A DNA stretch of 64,000 bases. Source: Porpolomopsis calyptriformis (taxonomy: Eukaryota; Basidiomycota; Agaricomycetes; Agaricales; Hygrophoraceae). A program made the translations under genes and the position numbers. The stretch lies in assembly GCA_951640195.1 (NCBI GenBank), contig OX621166.1, positions 2,410,501-2,474,500 of the forward strand, given 5' to 3'. Below the pieces are notes generated by a model, which did not search any database, had not been told where the DNA came from, and saw only the letters and a program-made list of their open reading frames with translations. Below, piece after piece: positions 20,458 to 32,662 of the stretch. The number at the start of each line of letters is the position of its first letter. Position 1 is the first letter of the stretch.

Positions 20458-20554
20458 CTCCGTGTGAGCCTTCTAACCAAAGGCTAGCTCATGCTCTGTT
20501 TCTCAAGCGAGAAAAAGCCGACCGCTCTCGCCCTTGATACCCTCATACCACCAA

Positions 20555-21345
20555 ACACAGATGGCAACTCGCAGACGGGTGCAAAAATTCCGCACTGATT
20601 ATACAGAGTTGCGAAGCCCATTAGAGCAGCTACCTCCGTACCATTTTTTCCTCTCTTTCTTTTATCCTGGAACTCACACGAACGCAGAATGACACCCTCC
20701 AACAAAACGATCTCCTGTCCACCACCTCCACCGCGCCTCTCTCACCCTCCGACACCCGGCGGCGCTTCCAGTCCCCCTCCGCCCCCCCCCCTCCTCCTCC
20801 TCCGGCTCGCTATATCCACCACAGCCACACTCCGAGTCTCTCTTCCGGACGGCTTCCCCAAGCCTCTCTCGTGAGCGCCACGCCCTGCAGGAGCACACGT
20901 TCATTCATGAGACTGAGAGCCGGTTGGACGAGTTCCTTGCCCAGGGTCGAGAGGCGCTTGACAACCTTGTCGATCAACGGAATATGAACCCAGAGACGGT
21001 TATTGGACACAGCGAATACGCTTGGGCTGAGTCGGGATGTGATTGGTTGGATCGAAAGAAGGAGGTCAGTGTTTTTTTTCATTCCTTGATACGAATGCTA
21101 ACTTGCGTGTTTTATGGCAGTACGCAGGACATGTACATTTTCATTGCAGGGGCTGTGTTTACCTTTTTCTGTTTTTATTTGATTTGGAGGTATCTAGGTT
21201 GATCTTTTGATCTGTGTCCGGTGTTCTTGCACATATCCTTATTACATGCAACTTGGCCCCCGCATGTACTCATTTGATGATATGATTACTATGGCATTGC
21301 AACGAGCGGTGATACCCTCGCAACCTATTAAGCACTCGTGAGGTT
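20555..21345 (+). pseudogene. BOS1 3'-end relic b
   Basis: The fullest relic. It keeps exon 3 (RRVQKFRTDYTELRSPLEQL), the linker with several indels, the SNARE segment lacking three codons near RNM, and a complete anchor exon (VFTFFCFYLIWRYLG). It lacks exons 1 and 2, and the linker is out of frame. No start codon in context. Confidence 0.85.
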
Positions 21346-21547
21346 ATCTCAGCTCCCGCTCTCTCAAGCCTTCTCTCACCCTCACAATGAATCTATAACC
21401 TATACGTGCAAACACCTGAAAACGAAGCAAGACTTCTACCCACGTAGGCCATTCCCATATTTCAGTGCAGCCGAAATTTTTTAATTTCCAGTGCGGTTTT
21501 TTATTTTTTATAATATATAAACTTGCTACATTCCCAAGACATAGTTA

Positions 21548-22305
21548 TTAATGAGATTGGGCAGCGTGCTGGTGTGCCTTTTTAGGGGACCAAGTGATAG
21601 GAATCTCATGAATACCAAGTGAGCCCCCTTGGGCATTCTTAAATTCTGCCTTGATGGCAGTCACCCCGTAACCATCGGCATGAGCTTCAACGGAGTGAGC
21701 ATCATGGGCTCGGTCATCAGGATGTAGCTCGCGTTGAAATTCGGTTACCGTCGCTTCTGTGTTGTAAATCTTATTGCGAGCCAGTTTGGGAGGCAGGTGG
21801 GCATGGACGGTGGGGTTAATGGGCTATATAGAGGTGAATGATGGTGAGAACATGATAAGAGATGAATGGATGGATTTTACATTGTTCGGATCCCAACTCG
21901 AAATAATGGTGACCTGTGCCAATTTCTTGTTCCTAAAGCTATCGGGAGGGTAATGGTAATATGCGACAGTCGTGTGACCCCCGGGAAAATGTTTGAAAAC
22001 TTTCGCAGAAAGAGTACCTCCCGCAGGATGGGTGGGAGCCAAGACATGCCAGTAGTAATCTCGCACCCTCTGTTTCACGCTCTCTTTTTTATCTTCAGGG
22101 GTTTCTGATTTTTCACGGAATGTGACTGGAATCTCCTATATAGAAACGAGCGTTGGTAAGAATATCAAATGGTTTAGACAGTGAGTACCGTCTGTGCAGC
22201 GGTAGATGATGACCAGGCAGTGGACGATGACGCGACAGGCAGTGATGCAGCAGCAGCAATAGCAAGACTGGCAAGGATGGCAAGAAGAGGACGGAAAAAG
22301 TGCAT
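21548..22305 (-). CDS. small secreted protein, tandem copy 3 (SSP3)
   Basis: Three phase-0 exons (22305-22189, 22135-21881, 21823-21548) give 215 residues. Signal peptide MHFFRPLLAILASLAIAAAA, Ser/Thr-rich linker with a short SSSTA duplication, then EIPVTFREKSETPEDKKES and VKQRVRDYYWHVLAP in exon 2 (ending SSWDPNN). Exon 3 starts PINPTVHAHLPP and ends QHAAQSH. The mature protein is Cys-free and His-rich. Complete and apparently functional. Function unknown; closest relative in the window is copy 4. Confidence 0.78.
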
Positions 22306-22442
22306 TGTGATTTGAAGACTGTCGAGACAGGTCAGATGGTGGCCAGCAGCAAGGATGGTAAGGAAAATGTGCGTACCGTAATGTTTAGTGAAAAGAAAAG
22401 GGAGGAGACCAGCTCTGAGAGAACGAATGAAAATCAAGCAGA

Positions 22443-22451
22443 CTTTTATAG
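22443..22451 (-). promoter_or_regulatory. TATA box of SSP3
   Basis: CTATAAAAG, same spacing to the ATG as in the other array copies. Confidence 0.6.
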
Positions 22452-22529
22452 TACCAATTACATATAGGGGCTATTCCGCACGGAAACCCAGTCTTAAATC
22501 AATGACCAATACCAAGTAAGAAAATATCC

Positions 22530-23290
22530 AAATGTGCGTCCGCTATCACCCGCGTTACCCTTGTATTTCCAAACTCAATTCGAGCGGCTGCCTAGCTACC
22601 GCTTTTCTTTGTCTCTTTCATCCCGGAACTCACACGAACGCAGAACGCCACCCTCCAACGAAACGATCTCCTGTGTACCACCACCACCTCCACCGCGCCT
22701 CTCTCGCCCTCCGACGCCCGGCGGCGCTTCCAGTCCCCCTCCGCCCCCTCCGACCCCTCCTCCTCCCGCTCGCTATATCCACCCCAGCCACACTCCGAGT
22801 CTCCCTTCCGAACACCCTCTCCAAGCCTCTCTCGCGAGCACTATGCCTTGAAGGAGCACACGTTCATTCATGAGACTGAGAGCCGGTTGGACGAGTTTCT
22901 TGCCCAGGGTCGAGAGGCGCTTGACAACCTTGTCGATCAACGGAATATGCTCAAGGGAACCCAGAGACGGTTGTTCGACACGGCGAATACGCTTTGGCTG
23001 AATCGGGATGTGATTAGTTGGATCGAAAGGAGGAGGTCCGTGTTTTTTTCTTTGCTTGATATGAATGCTAACTTGCGTGTCTTAGACAGTATGCAGGATG
23101 TGTTTACCTTTTTCTGTTTTTATTTGATTTGGATGTATCTGGATTGATCTTTCGATCTGTATCCGGGATTATTCTTTCCTGCCCAGCACATATCCTTATT
23201 ACGTGCAACTTGGCCCCCGCATGTACTCATTTGATGATATGATTCCTAGGGGATTGCAACGAGTCGCGATACCCTCGCAACTTATCAAGC
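22530..23290 (+). pseudogene. BOS1 3'-end relic c
   Basis: Starts like relic a (deleted exon 3). Relative to BOS1, a codon just before the SNARE motif has become TGA (CTGCAGGAG has become TTGAAGGAG in the surrounding frame). The SNARE segment is preserved. The anchor exon has lost its first half (MYIFIAGA absent) and ends IWMYLD. Non-functional as a SNARE gene. Confidence 0.85.
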
Positions 23291-23521
23291 ACTCAGATTC
23301 GGTCAATGAGGTTATCTTAGCTCCCGCTCGCTCAAGCCTTCTCTCACCCTCACAATGAAACCGATTTGGTGTGACCTATACGTGCAAACACCTGAAAGCC
23401 AAGCAAGATTTCTACCTACGTAGCCATTCCCATATTCAGTGCAGCCGAAATTTTTTAATTTCCAGTGTCGTTTTTTATTTTTCATAATATATAAACTTGT
23501 TACATTCCCAAGACATAGTTA

Positions 23522-24305
23522 TTAATGAGATTGGGCACCGTGCTGGTCTGCCTGTTCAGGGGACCAAGTGGTAGGAATCTCATGAGTACCAAGTGGGTCC
23601 CCTTGGGCATCCTTGAATTTGGCCCTGATAGGAGCCACCCCGTACCCATCGGCGTGAGCATTAACGGAGTGAGCTTTATGGGCTCGGTCATCAGGATGTA
23701 GCTGGCGTTGAAATTCGACTACCCTATCTGCCACGTTGAAACCCTTAAGGCCATGCAGGCGGGGAGGCAGGTGGGTATGGACGGTGGGGTTAATGGGCTA
23801 TATAGAGGTGAATGATGGTGAGAACATGATAAGAGATGAATGGATGGATTTTACATTGTTCGGATCCCAACTCGAAATAATGGTGGTGTGTGCCAATTTC
23901 TTATATCTCAAGTTACCATGAGGCCGATGGTAATATGCGACAGTCGTGTGACCCTCCTTGGGAAATGTTTGAAAACTTGCGCAGCAAAAGTACCACCCAC
24001 AGGATTGGTGGGAACCAAGACATGCCGGTAGTAATCTCGCACCCTCTTTTCCACACTTTCTTTTTTATCTTCAGGGGTGCCTGGTTTTTCATGGAATGTG
24101 ACTGGAAGCTCCTATATAGAAACGAGCGTTGGTAAGAATATCGTAAAAAGATTTAGAAAGTGAGTACCGAGTCTGCGGTGGTGGATGATGACGCGGCCGT
24201 GTCCGATGACACGACATTGGACGATAACGGGACGGGGGGCAGTGATACAGCAGCAGCAATAGCAAGACTGGCAAGGATGGCAAGAAGAGGACAGAAAAGG
24301 TGCAT
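23522..24305 (-). pseudogene. small secreted protein copy 4, frameshifted (SSP4)
   Basis: Exon 1 (24305-24168; signal peptide MHLFCPLLAILASLAIAAAV plus a longer Ser/Thr linker) and splice sites match the family, and exon 3 (ending QHGAQSH at 23522) is intact. In exon 2 (24111 downward), between the codons for VFKH and the next conserved segment, this copy has eleven bases where copy 3 has nine (about 23952-23964). The net +2 shift leads to a TGA after about 20 codons. The following 98 bases up to the exon end are equal in length to copy 3, so the shift is not compensated. If expressed it would make a truncated secreted peptide. Confidence 0.75.
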
Positions 24306-24807
24306 TGCGATTTGAATACTGTCGAGACAGGTCAGATGATGGATAACAGGGAGGATGGCAAGGCAGATGTGCTTACTGTAGTGTTTGATGAAAGGGGAGG
24401 AGACCAGCTCTGAGAGTAGCGCGGGGAAATTGAGCAGAATTTTATAGCAATTTACAGATAAGGATAATGGGATAGGGGCCATTCCGGATTGCGTGTGTAG
24501 AGGGGTGTAATCTGAACCATCTGAACCCCTCGCAGCCCATACCTTGACTCAGGGGTATGGGTTAGGAGTGTCAGCAACAAATTTGAAGGTCTGCTGACAA
24601 CCCAGCAGTCCTAGATGCCGCCTCGCAACAGGAGTTTTACACCAGACAAGTTGACAGCAGATCTCTCAAGGAGGATTACAGCGAGCCGGACGGACATACT
24701 AAGTCACAACAATGATGATCGCATGAACGAATAGATCACATTGCAAGGTAAAACGCGACCCACTCACATGGCTCTGGTGGAGAGCTGAGGCAAGCTGACG
24801 AGGACAA
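24306..24807. other. right border of the tandem array
   Basis: Includes the SSP4 TATA-like CTATAAAAT at 24439-24447. After about 24480 the sequence no longer matches the array. No gene seen. Confidence 0.4.
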
Positions 24808-25067
24808 TGAAACCTTAGTTTAATCTGTCGAAGGTAGTAGCCGATGTCCAGAATGTGTGCGAGTACCAGTGATTGTCGAATGATAATTTCGCGTACTGTA
24901 ACAGTAGCTGAGTTTTCTCTAGGCCTGGCACGCCATACACAACCCAGAGGCTTGGGGGATTGTATAGGCGTTTATTCAATCCTTCCTTTAAAATGCGGCT
25001 AGAGAAAGTTGACAGGAGTATCGTTAATGCATTAGGGTAATCCTGGCTGGCAGTCGGCTTGTTGTGG
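24808..25067 (-). pseudogene. old NB-ARC relic
   Basis: About 260 bp align, with many substitutions and some indels, to the NLR-B stretch at about 63275-63545 (shared runs such as TAGCCGATGTCCAGAAT and GTGTGCGAGTACCAG). The region covers the segment from the start of exon 2 through the P-loop to about 35 codons beyond it. No reading frame survives. Clearly more diverged than NLR-A and NLR-B are from each other, so an earlier copy. Confidence 0.75.
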
Positions 25068-25353
25068 CCCTGTCATGTATGAGAAGCGTAAGAGGGGATG
25101 TTGATTTCTACAAATGGCAGACTGGCGTTCAGTAAGATACATCTTCTTCCGCAGAAGATTGGCTTTTGCAAAAGCACAAACGAATAGCCACCCGCCAAGC
25201 TAGATGGCATTTGCATCGTATCGGAAGCATTGTAGTGGGAGCATAGTGGCTAGTGACATTCTGATCGCTGCTGGTCACGTGGAACACGAATTTCTGCCTT
25301 ACTTCCTCGTTTTGCATGCCAGCAATCCCACTCGCAGAGGCGATACGTATGAA

Positions 25354-28300
25354 ATGGCAACTGCTGGGCCCTCTAGACAGAATACACACGTATCCAATGA
25401 CTACACTGAAGGTGCCTCTGCTGTCGACATCGACCTTGCCCTTGACAATGCACGACGCGCTCGGCGCGATTCTCAACATAGCATGATGGAAAAGGACACT
25501 GATATAAGTGCTGCGTTTGGCGGACCAGGGCATGCAGCTTTTCCTAGCAGTGTCTCTAGAATGCCCCTACAAGATGGCAGGAGCCGCAGCGGTGAAGGGT
25601 GGACGAGGAGTCGACGAATGAGTCGGGACAGTATCAGTTCATCCACCCGGGGATCCGTTGGCGGTAATTTGGGAAGGGCTAGCCAAGTCTTGCGGCACAC
25701 CGCGCAAGACGATGAGAGGCAGGATGAGGTGGAGAGTCCCGAGTCGGACATTGTTGGACAGCTTGAAGAAGAAGCGGATGGTGATGTGGCGAAGACGGTT
25801 AGACAGTGGCAGAAATCACCATATCCGCCATCACCATCACAACCGTCTACGAAGGCTAATGTGTTTGAAAATCTGGCTCATGTCTTTGGCCGCCGCGGCT
25901 CGTCCACGGCTGAAAACGACGTACGGCGACCGTCCTTATCTCAGCGCTCGTCCGGGGGCTTTAGCGGACATTCGCAGAGGAGTCAGCGTTTTGATCATAC
26001 TGTGTCTGATTATGCGCTTGAGACAGACGACGAAGCCGAGGAACGGTGGGGGTATGCTTCGGAGGATGAAGAGGGATCCGTTGTCGCCAGTGACGGTATT
26101 TCGGTCACTCGGAGCATGGAGTATGACTCATCCCCACCGTCGCCCGACGCCTCTCTCCCTTTGCTAGCCTCTGACCCTATATTCGGTGGGGAAGCCCGGA
26201 TCGACGTGGGTCTTCCAATGGAAGACTTGGATCCACCACCACTTGGACCCCCCAGCCGACAGCTGATATACATCCCAGACGAGGAGAACACAGTCCGGTT
26301 TATTGGCTACCAGTCTATTTCGTGGCGCCAACGTCTTTGGCGTGCTGGATGCATATTGACCTTCGGTATATTAGGCCTTTTGGGACACTGGTTTCCTCGT
26401 CTCTGGTTGCGTTGTGTAACGCGCGAGAGAGCATTTATAGATATCAATTCAGGTTTTGTACTCGTCGAGGTGGGTGTTTTTCGTGTTCCCTCTCTGTATT
26501 ATCTTTGATAGCGCGTAAGACACCCAACAGATCTATCGCTTTGTTTCCACTTCACGCATTGAATTATCCTTATCAACTATCCACCGTGTTTTCTACTGAT
26601 CCTGGGGACCACACGCCGGCATCCATTTTGCCGTTTCGTAAACTCAATAGAGGCAATTCTAGGGAGCCGCTACTGGATCGCCTGACCGTTGTTGATTATA
26701 GATACTCCAGATTCGCGCTGGATCCTAGAACGGGGTTATTCTCTATGATAAGGTCGTGCTGACCCTGTTCCTTGAGTCTGCGGTGAAAAGCTGACAGACT
26801 TGTAGTGGCTGGAGGGATCCTACTTGGACCGGTCGTCGGTCCGTCCAAAATGGCTTGGACATATCGATCAGACAACAGAGGCTTACGCTGTTCGGATATA
26901 ACGAGATTGATATCGAGGACAAGTCGACTATTTCTCTTTTAATAGACGAGGTAAGCACTCTCTAATTGATCAATGAGGAACGGGCATCTATTCAAGTTTT
27001 TAGATCATTCATCCGTTCTACGTGTTTCAAATAGCTAGTGTCATCCTGTGGTCTCTGGAAGATTACTATTATTATGCATTTTGCATCGCCTTGATTTCAA
27101 TCTTCAGTGTGACAACCACACTCATTGGGACAAAGAAGGTTAGTGGTTCCTTTAAGCAAACAAACTGATAGTCTCATTTCGAAAAACAGACAATATCTCG
27201 GATGCATGAAATGTCCAGGTTCTCATGCCAAGTGAATGTTTTCACGGACAATCAATGTAAGTGTGATGTTAATACTCCCATACCCTTCCTTTTATCCATT
27301 CCCTCAAGGGGTTGAGCGGGATTCCATAACGCTGGTCCCTGGAGATATCGTCAACCTTACTCAACTCTCTCTCTTTCCGTGTGACATGTTCCTTCTCTCA
27401 GGGGACGCCATCGTCAACGAGAGCATGCTCACCGGAGAGAGTGTTCCTGTAAGTAAGCTTCCGATCAAAGATGAGGACCTCGCCCGGTGGAAAGATAGCA
27501 AGGATGTAAGCGGAGGAATCACCAAGAGCTTCCTGTACTCTGGCACTCGAGTGGTACGCATCCGAGGCGCCTTTGCCGCTGATGCCGGCCGGGAGCAGCC
27601 CGCTCTGGCGTTGGTTGTACGGACAGGTGAATATTAACACCCTGATCCCTTCGTGTCGTAGACTGACCGCCACCAAGGATTCAATACTACTAAAGGAGCT
27701 TTGGTCCGATCAATGCTCTTCCCGAAGCCGATGGGCTTTAAATTTTATCGTGACTCTATTCGGTTTATTGTTGTCCTAGCTGGAATTGCAGGGATAGGGT
27801 TCTGCGCAAGCGCTGTCCAATTCATTAGACTTGGCGTGAGCATTATTTATTATTGGAAACCCGTGCTGAACCCCATTCCCTAATTGGACGAGTGTCTAGG
27901 TTCCTTGGAAAATCATCCTCACTCGTGCGCTAGATTTGGTTACGGTTGTCGTACCGCCGGCATTGCCAGCTACACTTTCCATTGGGACGAGTTTTTCTAT
28001 AGGGCGACTGCGAAAACTGGGGATATACTGTATCTCTCCGAGCAGGGTGAATGTCGCTGGCAAGATCAACGTTTGCTGTTTTGACAAAACGGGGACGCTC
28101 ACGGAGGATGGACTGGACATCCTTGGGGTCCGTGGGTTGGAACGGAACATTCACAGATTCGGGGAGCTGATCAACGATGTACGTGATCTGCCACCTGGAA
28201 AGGACAAGGAGAAGGCGACATTTCTGCATGCAATGGCGACCTGTCATTCGATCAAAATGTTGGACGGGGAGCCAATTGGCGATCCGCTCGATGTGAAGAT

Positions 28301-30702
28301 GTTTGAATTCACGGGGTGGACTTTGGAGGAAGGTCTTCAAATGGCCGGGAGTGGGAGTGTCAAAGGTCGTTCTGGAAGCGAACGGACGGCCGCGCTTGTG
28401 CAAACTGTTGTGCGGCCTCCGGGTAGTGGACAGTTTCGGCTTGAAGACGCGTTGAAAGGTGCTTCCAAGGTGCGGTTTTTCTTTTTTTCTGGAACGTTGT
28501 TGTATCTGAGTCTGGTCAGCATGCACATTTCCTCGAACTCGGTGTGATACGGACATTCGATTTTGTCTCTGCTCTTCGCCGCATGAGCGTTGTTGTCAAG
28601 AGATTGAAGAGTACGAGTATGGAGATCTACGTCAAGGGTGCGCCGGAGGTCATGGTCGATATTTGCGAGCGCGACTCTTGTAGGTCTTCTGATGTGGTCG
28701 GGTTGCGGTGTCACTTTACGAAAGACTCTACAGTTCCACAAGACTACGAAGACATGCTTTCTTATTACACTAAGCGTGGATATCGGGTGATCGCCATCGC
28801 AGGCAAGAGCATTGAGGGGTTGTCTTGGCTGAAGTCACAGCGGCTGAAGAGGCAAGTATCCATTTGCTAAAGACATTTTGGCTTAATGACCCAGTTGAAT
28901 TGTCAAGAGAACAAGCCGAATCCGACCTCCGATTTCTTGGGTTAGTCATCTTCGAAAACAAACTAAAGCCAGGAACAAGTCCCGTTATCCAAACTCTTCG
29001 GTCGGCACATCTGGCCTGCCGGATGATTACCGGCGACAACCCTCTAACTGCGGTCAGTGTCGCACGGGAGTCTAGTTTGATCAATCAAGCGGCACACATA
29101 TTTTCCCCTGTTTTCATCCAAGGTTCAGAATTTCCTTCTGAGGCTGTTGTCAGCTGATATTAATCTTTGTAGGAGGCGTGGTGATACCCCTATCAAAGCT
29201 GGAGTGGTCCTGTATGGAGGACTTTTCTTGGAAACTGGACGATTACAGCCTCAAGCCCCTGACCCCGCCTCCTCATCATACGTTTGATCAAGAGGAGATT
29301 GCATATCAGGATTACGCGTTAGTTGTGACCGGTGACGTATTCAGGTGGATGGTCAACTACGCTCCACTAGAGACACTGCAGCGAGTGAGTCGAGGTCTCC
29401 CAATCGATTTCAGTGGTCTGACAACGTGAAGATGCTCGTCAAAACGCAAATCTTTGCGAGGATGTCACCTGATGAGAAAAATGAAGTTGTGGAAAGGCTT
29501 CAGTCTTTGGGATACTCCGTTTTGATGTGTGGCGATGGGGCGAACGACTGTGCTGCACTGAAAGCTGCTGATGTGGGGATTTCGCTGTCAGAGGCCGAGG
29601 CCTCGGTCGCTGCGCCTTTCACAAGCAGCACCCCGGATATTGGCTGCGTCGTTGAAGTCATCAAGGAAGGCAGAGCGGCTTTGGTTACGAGCTTCAGCTG
29701 TTTCAAGTACATGTGAGTGTGGCTGATTGAGTATTTGCGGCCTCTTACTGAAGAGAAGGATCAGGGCACTGTACTCGTTGATACAGTTTACCACAATTAC
29801 CCTGTTGTATTCATTTGCTTCATCCTTGGGGGACTTTCAAGTACGGATTGATTCTTGTTATGTGGGTATGCCAACTAATGACCCGGCAGTTTTTATATAT
29901 CGACCTTTTCCTGATCATTCCCGTTGCGGTGACCAGTAAGCCAGCTCCATTTCTGCCGAGGTCTGCTTTGATGCCAACCCCACGGACTCTTAGTGGGTAG
30001 GACGGTTCCGTATCCACGAATTTATCCAAAGCGACCTACCGCGAGCCTGGTGTCGAAGAAAGTCTTGACGAGTATCATTGGGCAGATCGTCCTGACCGGC
30101 GCGACTCAATTCTGGTTGTTCTTTTGGGTGAGAAGGCAGGAATGGTAAGTGAGCTGGCCCCAGTAGGGTTTGTAAACTCAACCGTGATCAGGTACAGCCC
30201 TCCACCATCAGGAGAAGGCAAAGTGAGGGTTGATGAACTCAACGCGACCAATTACGAGAATACTGTGCTGTTCTTGGTGTCCTGTTTTCAGTATATTCTG
30301 GAGGCGGCTGTGTTCAGTATTGGACCGCCCTATCGGAAACCGATGTGGACAAATGGTATAGAATCCGCAGTTCTCAGATTGAGTTGACAATAACGCGACC
30401 GTTTTTTTGTTTCGTTAGGATGGCTGATGCTTTCGATCATCACGGTGTCCCTGTTCAATCTGGTGGTTCTTCTGTCTCCCCCTCAACCGGTTTTTGTGAT
30501 TCTGGAACTCATGCCGCTTCCGTTGTCGGCTCGGAGGAGGCTCTTGTTGGTTGCCACGATCAATGTGATGCTGTCGGTGATGTTTGAGCGCTGGGGCAGT
30601 CCCGCTGTCGCTCATGTTCTGGGGAAGGCGTCAAGGTGGCGGCGACGACGGCGGGTGAGGGGAGGGAAGACGTATGAATTTGTTGAAGGAAGCATGAGTT
30701 GA
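25354..30702 (+). CDS. YPK9: P5B-type ATPase (YPK9/ATP13A family)
   Basis: Large P-type ATPase; relatives export polyamines from lysosome or vacuole to cytosol. The cytosolic N-terminus (from [10 protein letters not shown]) is long, Ser-rich and acidic, ending before a membrane-associated hairpin ([16 protein letters not shown]). Core motifs in order: TGES in the actuator domain (about 27430), PPALP in helix M4 at 27954-27968 (the P5B signature), DKTGT with the phosphorylated Asp at 28083-28097, KGAPE in the nucleotide-binding domain (about 28635), and GDGAND at 29531-29548. Terminal membrane helices run to about 30600, followed by a basic tail ([11 protein letters not shown]). The gene has many short introns and no break was noticed. 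An in-frame ATG at 25204 is an alternative start. Roughly 1,350-1,400 residues. Confidence 0.9.
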
Positions 30703-30986
30703 AAATGATTTCGGTTTTCTGAAGCCGTGCATGATATTGATCGTTGCAAAGCCACAATTCCAAATGTGGATCACTAAGTCGGAGTTTAAAACCTCATGAC
30801 AATGAGATCTCGGCATTGCGTTGCAATCCCAAAGGTTTGCTCTTCATCCCTCCTCTCCCTTTCTTTCCTCCTCGCCTACTGCCCTGGGGGCTCCCGTCAA
30901 TCTTTTGCTCTCATTAACACCATTCACATCAGCTGAGATTCCGCTGGAACCGGGCCTCACTTTGTCCAAAGCCCTCTTTCTTCCCG

Positions 30987-32662
30987 ATGCTCTCAGTACT
31001 CGTCACGTCTCGACAAGTCTTCCCAGCTTTCAAATTCCTGTTTCAATTTCTCGTCCTTGCGGTCTTCCTCCTCGGCAATTTATCTAATGCGTTGCCTGTA
31101 GAAGGAGGGCCGTCCCTGCGTCTCCTCCTACGGCAGTCGGCCAATAATACCAATGGCAACGGGCTGAATTCTGCACAATCTGTGCAAACGACTCAAACGA
31201 CTCAAACGTGTGTTTCATTCCCTATCTTATACCTCTTCAATTATCTTTTGACTGCCACCGCCTTCAGTGTTGTGGGCGCAATGACCCAAACGTGTACCAT
31301 CACACTCACGCCGATCACTGATGCCAATGGCAACCCAGCCGTGCAGGAGGTGCAATCCTGCACGGTGGCATTAACTAATCCTGGGTCTGGGAACCAAACC
31401 AACCCCGGGGGTAATAGCACTTCCACCGGCACTAATACATCGACTGGCACAACCATTTCGTTCGCTCCTTCTTCGACCACCACGGACACCGCTCAATCTT
31501 CATCAACACCTTCGGTGTCTACCGATAGTGCCACCGATACCACAAGCGCTGCCACTCAGACTCCCAGCTCTTTGGCTCAAATCAATGTGAGTGTTGACCA
31601 AAACCACTGAACTTTTCTTATCATTTTGGATTGACTTTTGTTGCCATTGAAGGGCTTCACAACCGTTAGCTCGGCAGCCAGCCAGGTCACTTCGAGTCCG
31701 CCTACTCAGTCCGGCAGCCCTCCCGCTCAAGTCAATGTGAGTGATCAACATCATGGATTCCCACTTCTTGCGTTGGGGACCTGTGAACCTCATGTATGAA
31801 TAAATTTGGCACTCATCATCGTGTCGCTCAAGGGTTTTACCACTGTGACCTCGATCGCAACTCCGGCAACTTCGGGTGCTCCTGCCTCTAGTGCCCCCAC
31901 TGCTCCCACTTCTAGTGCTCCCACCTCTGGTGCTCCCACTCCTAGTGCTCCCACTTCTAGTGCCCCCACCTCTGGTGCCCCCACTCCTAGTGCTCCCACT
32001 TCTAGTGCCCCTGCTCCAACGGGTGGGTCTCCTGCCAGTATCAATGTGGGTTCTTCATCGTGTCGGAAACTCATTCTTCATTAATATTTTCCCTTCCACC
32101 CCAGGGTTTCAAGACAGTTAATTCAATTCCCGGTTTAGCCAGTTCGCCCACTCCGAGTGGCACTACCGCTCCAAGTGGCACCGCTCCTGCTGTGGTCAAC
32201 GTGAGTACTTGATATAATGGATTCGATGCCGGAGCATTTGTCCTACTTTTGTGAACTGACTTTGGACTATAACTTGAAGGGATTCGCTACTATTCAGTCA
32301 ACTGCGGTCCCAATGGTCACCCCGACCCCCATGGCTGCTGCAGACAACGCTAACAACTCGTCTTCAACATCTCCATCAGCCGCTGGCGCGTCTTCAACTT
32401 CTGCGGCCACCTTTATTGAACCTGGGAGGAAATTGTCAGTTCTACCCATTGGTTTAGCTGTGTTCGCTGGAATATCTGTCATCGCCCTCATTGTTGTGGG
32501 GCTGGTAACATATGAGCGGACGAAATACCGCAAGGTATGAATTGGCTCGTTTGAGATGTTGATTTCCATTCGCGAGATTGACGACATCCTGTTCATTAGG
32601 CGTTCAGGCAACGGAAACTTGCGGAAGCCGGGTCGACCATGGGATATGACGGCATGGTGTAA
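30987..32662 (+). CDS. Ser/Thr-rich single-pass membrane protein with repeated exons
   Basis: Seven exons (30987-31207, 31268-31586, 31653-31736, 31833-32045, 32105-32200, 32280-32534, 32600-32662) sum to an exact 416 residues. A hydrophobic N-terminal signal (FLFQFLVLAVFLLGNLSNA) is followed by an extracellular region with N-glycosylation sites. Exons 3-6 each begin with GF-x-T-[VI]-x-S, and exons 2-5 each end in I/V-N, so the same junction is reused four times with phase-0 introns. Exon 4 contains direct repeats of SAPTSGAPTP type. A transmembrane helix (VFAGISVIALIVVGLVTY) precedes a basic tail ending YDGMV. It looks like a wall-facing sensor or mucin; no family name is certain. Confidence 0.78.
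31880..32020 (+). repeat. short direct repeats (Ala/Pro/Ser/Thr codons)
   Basis: About 140 bp of tandem 15-30 bp units (GCTCCCACTTCTAGTGC type) inside exon 4 of the membrane-protein gene, encoding S-A-P-T-S-x-A-P-T-P arrays. Likely length-variable. Confidence 0.85.

Larger units (their letters stand above)
17556..24305. repeat. tandem array: secreted-protein gene plus BOS1 tail
   Basis: The four secreted-protein starts fall at 18260, 20089, 22305 and 24305, a period of about 1.8-2.2 kb. Between them lie three BOS1 3'-end copies in opposite orientation. Coding, intron, 5' flank and intergenic blocks are all repeated, so whole segments were duplicated, not processed transcripts. Confidence 0.88.

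Noticed and set aside
31806..32121. Long overlapping ORFs on both strands across the Ser/Ala/Pro repeats.
   Set aside because: They are frame shadows of the low-complexity exon 4; only the frame with phase-0 splice sites fits the gene.
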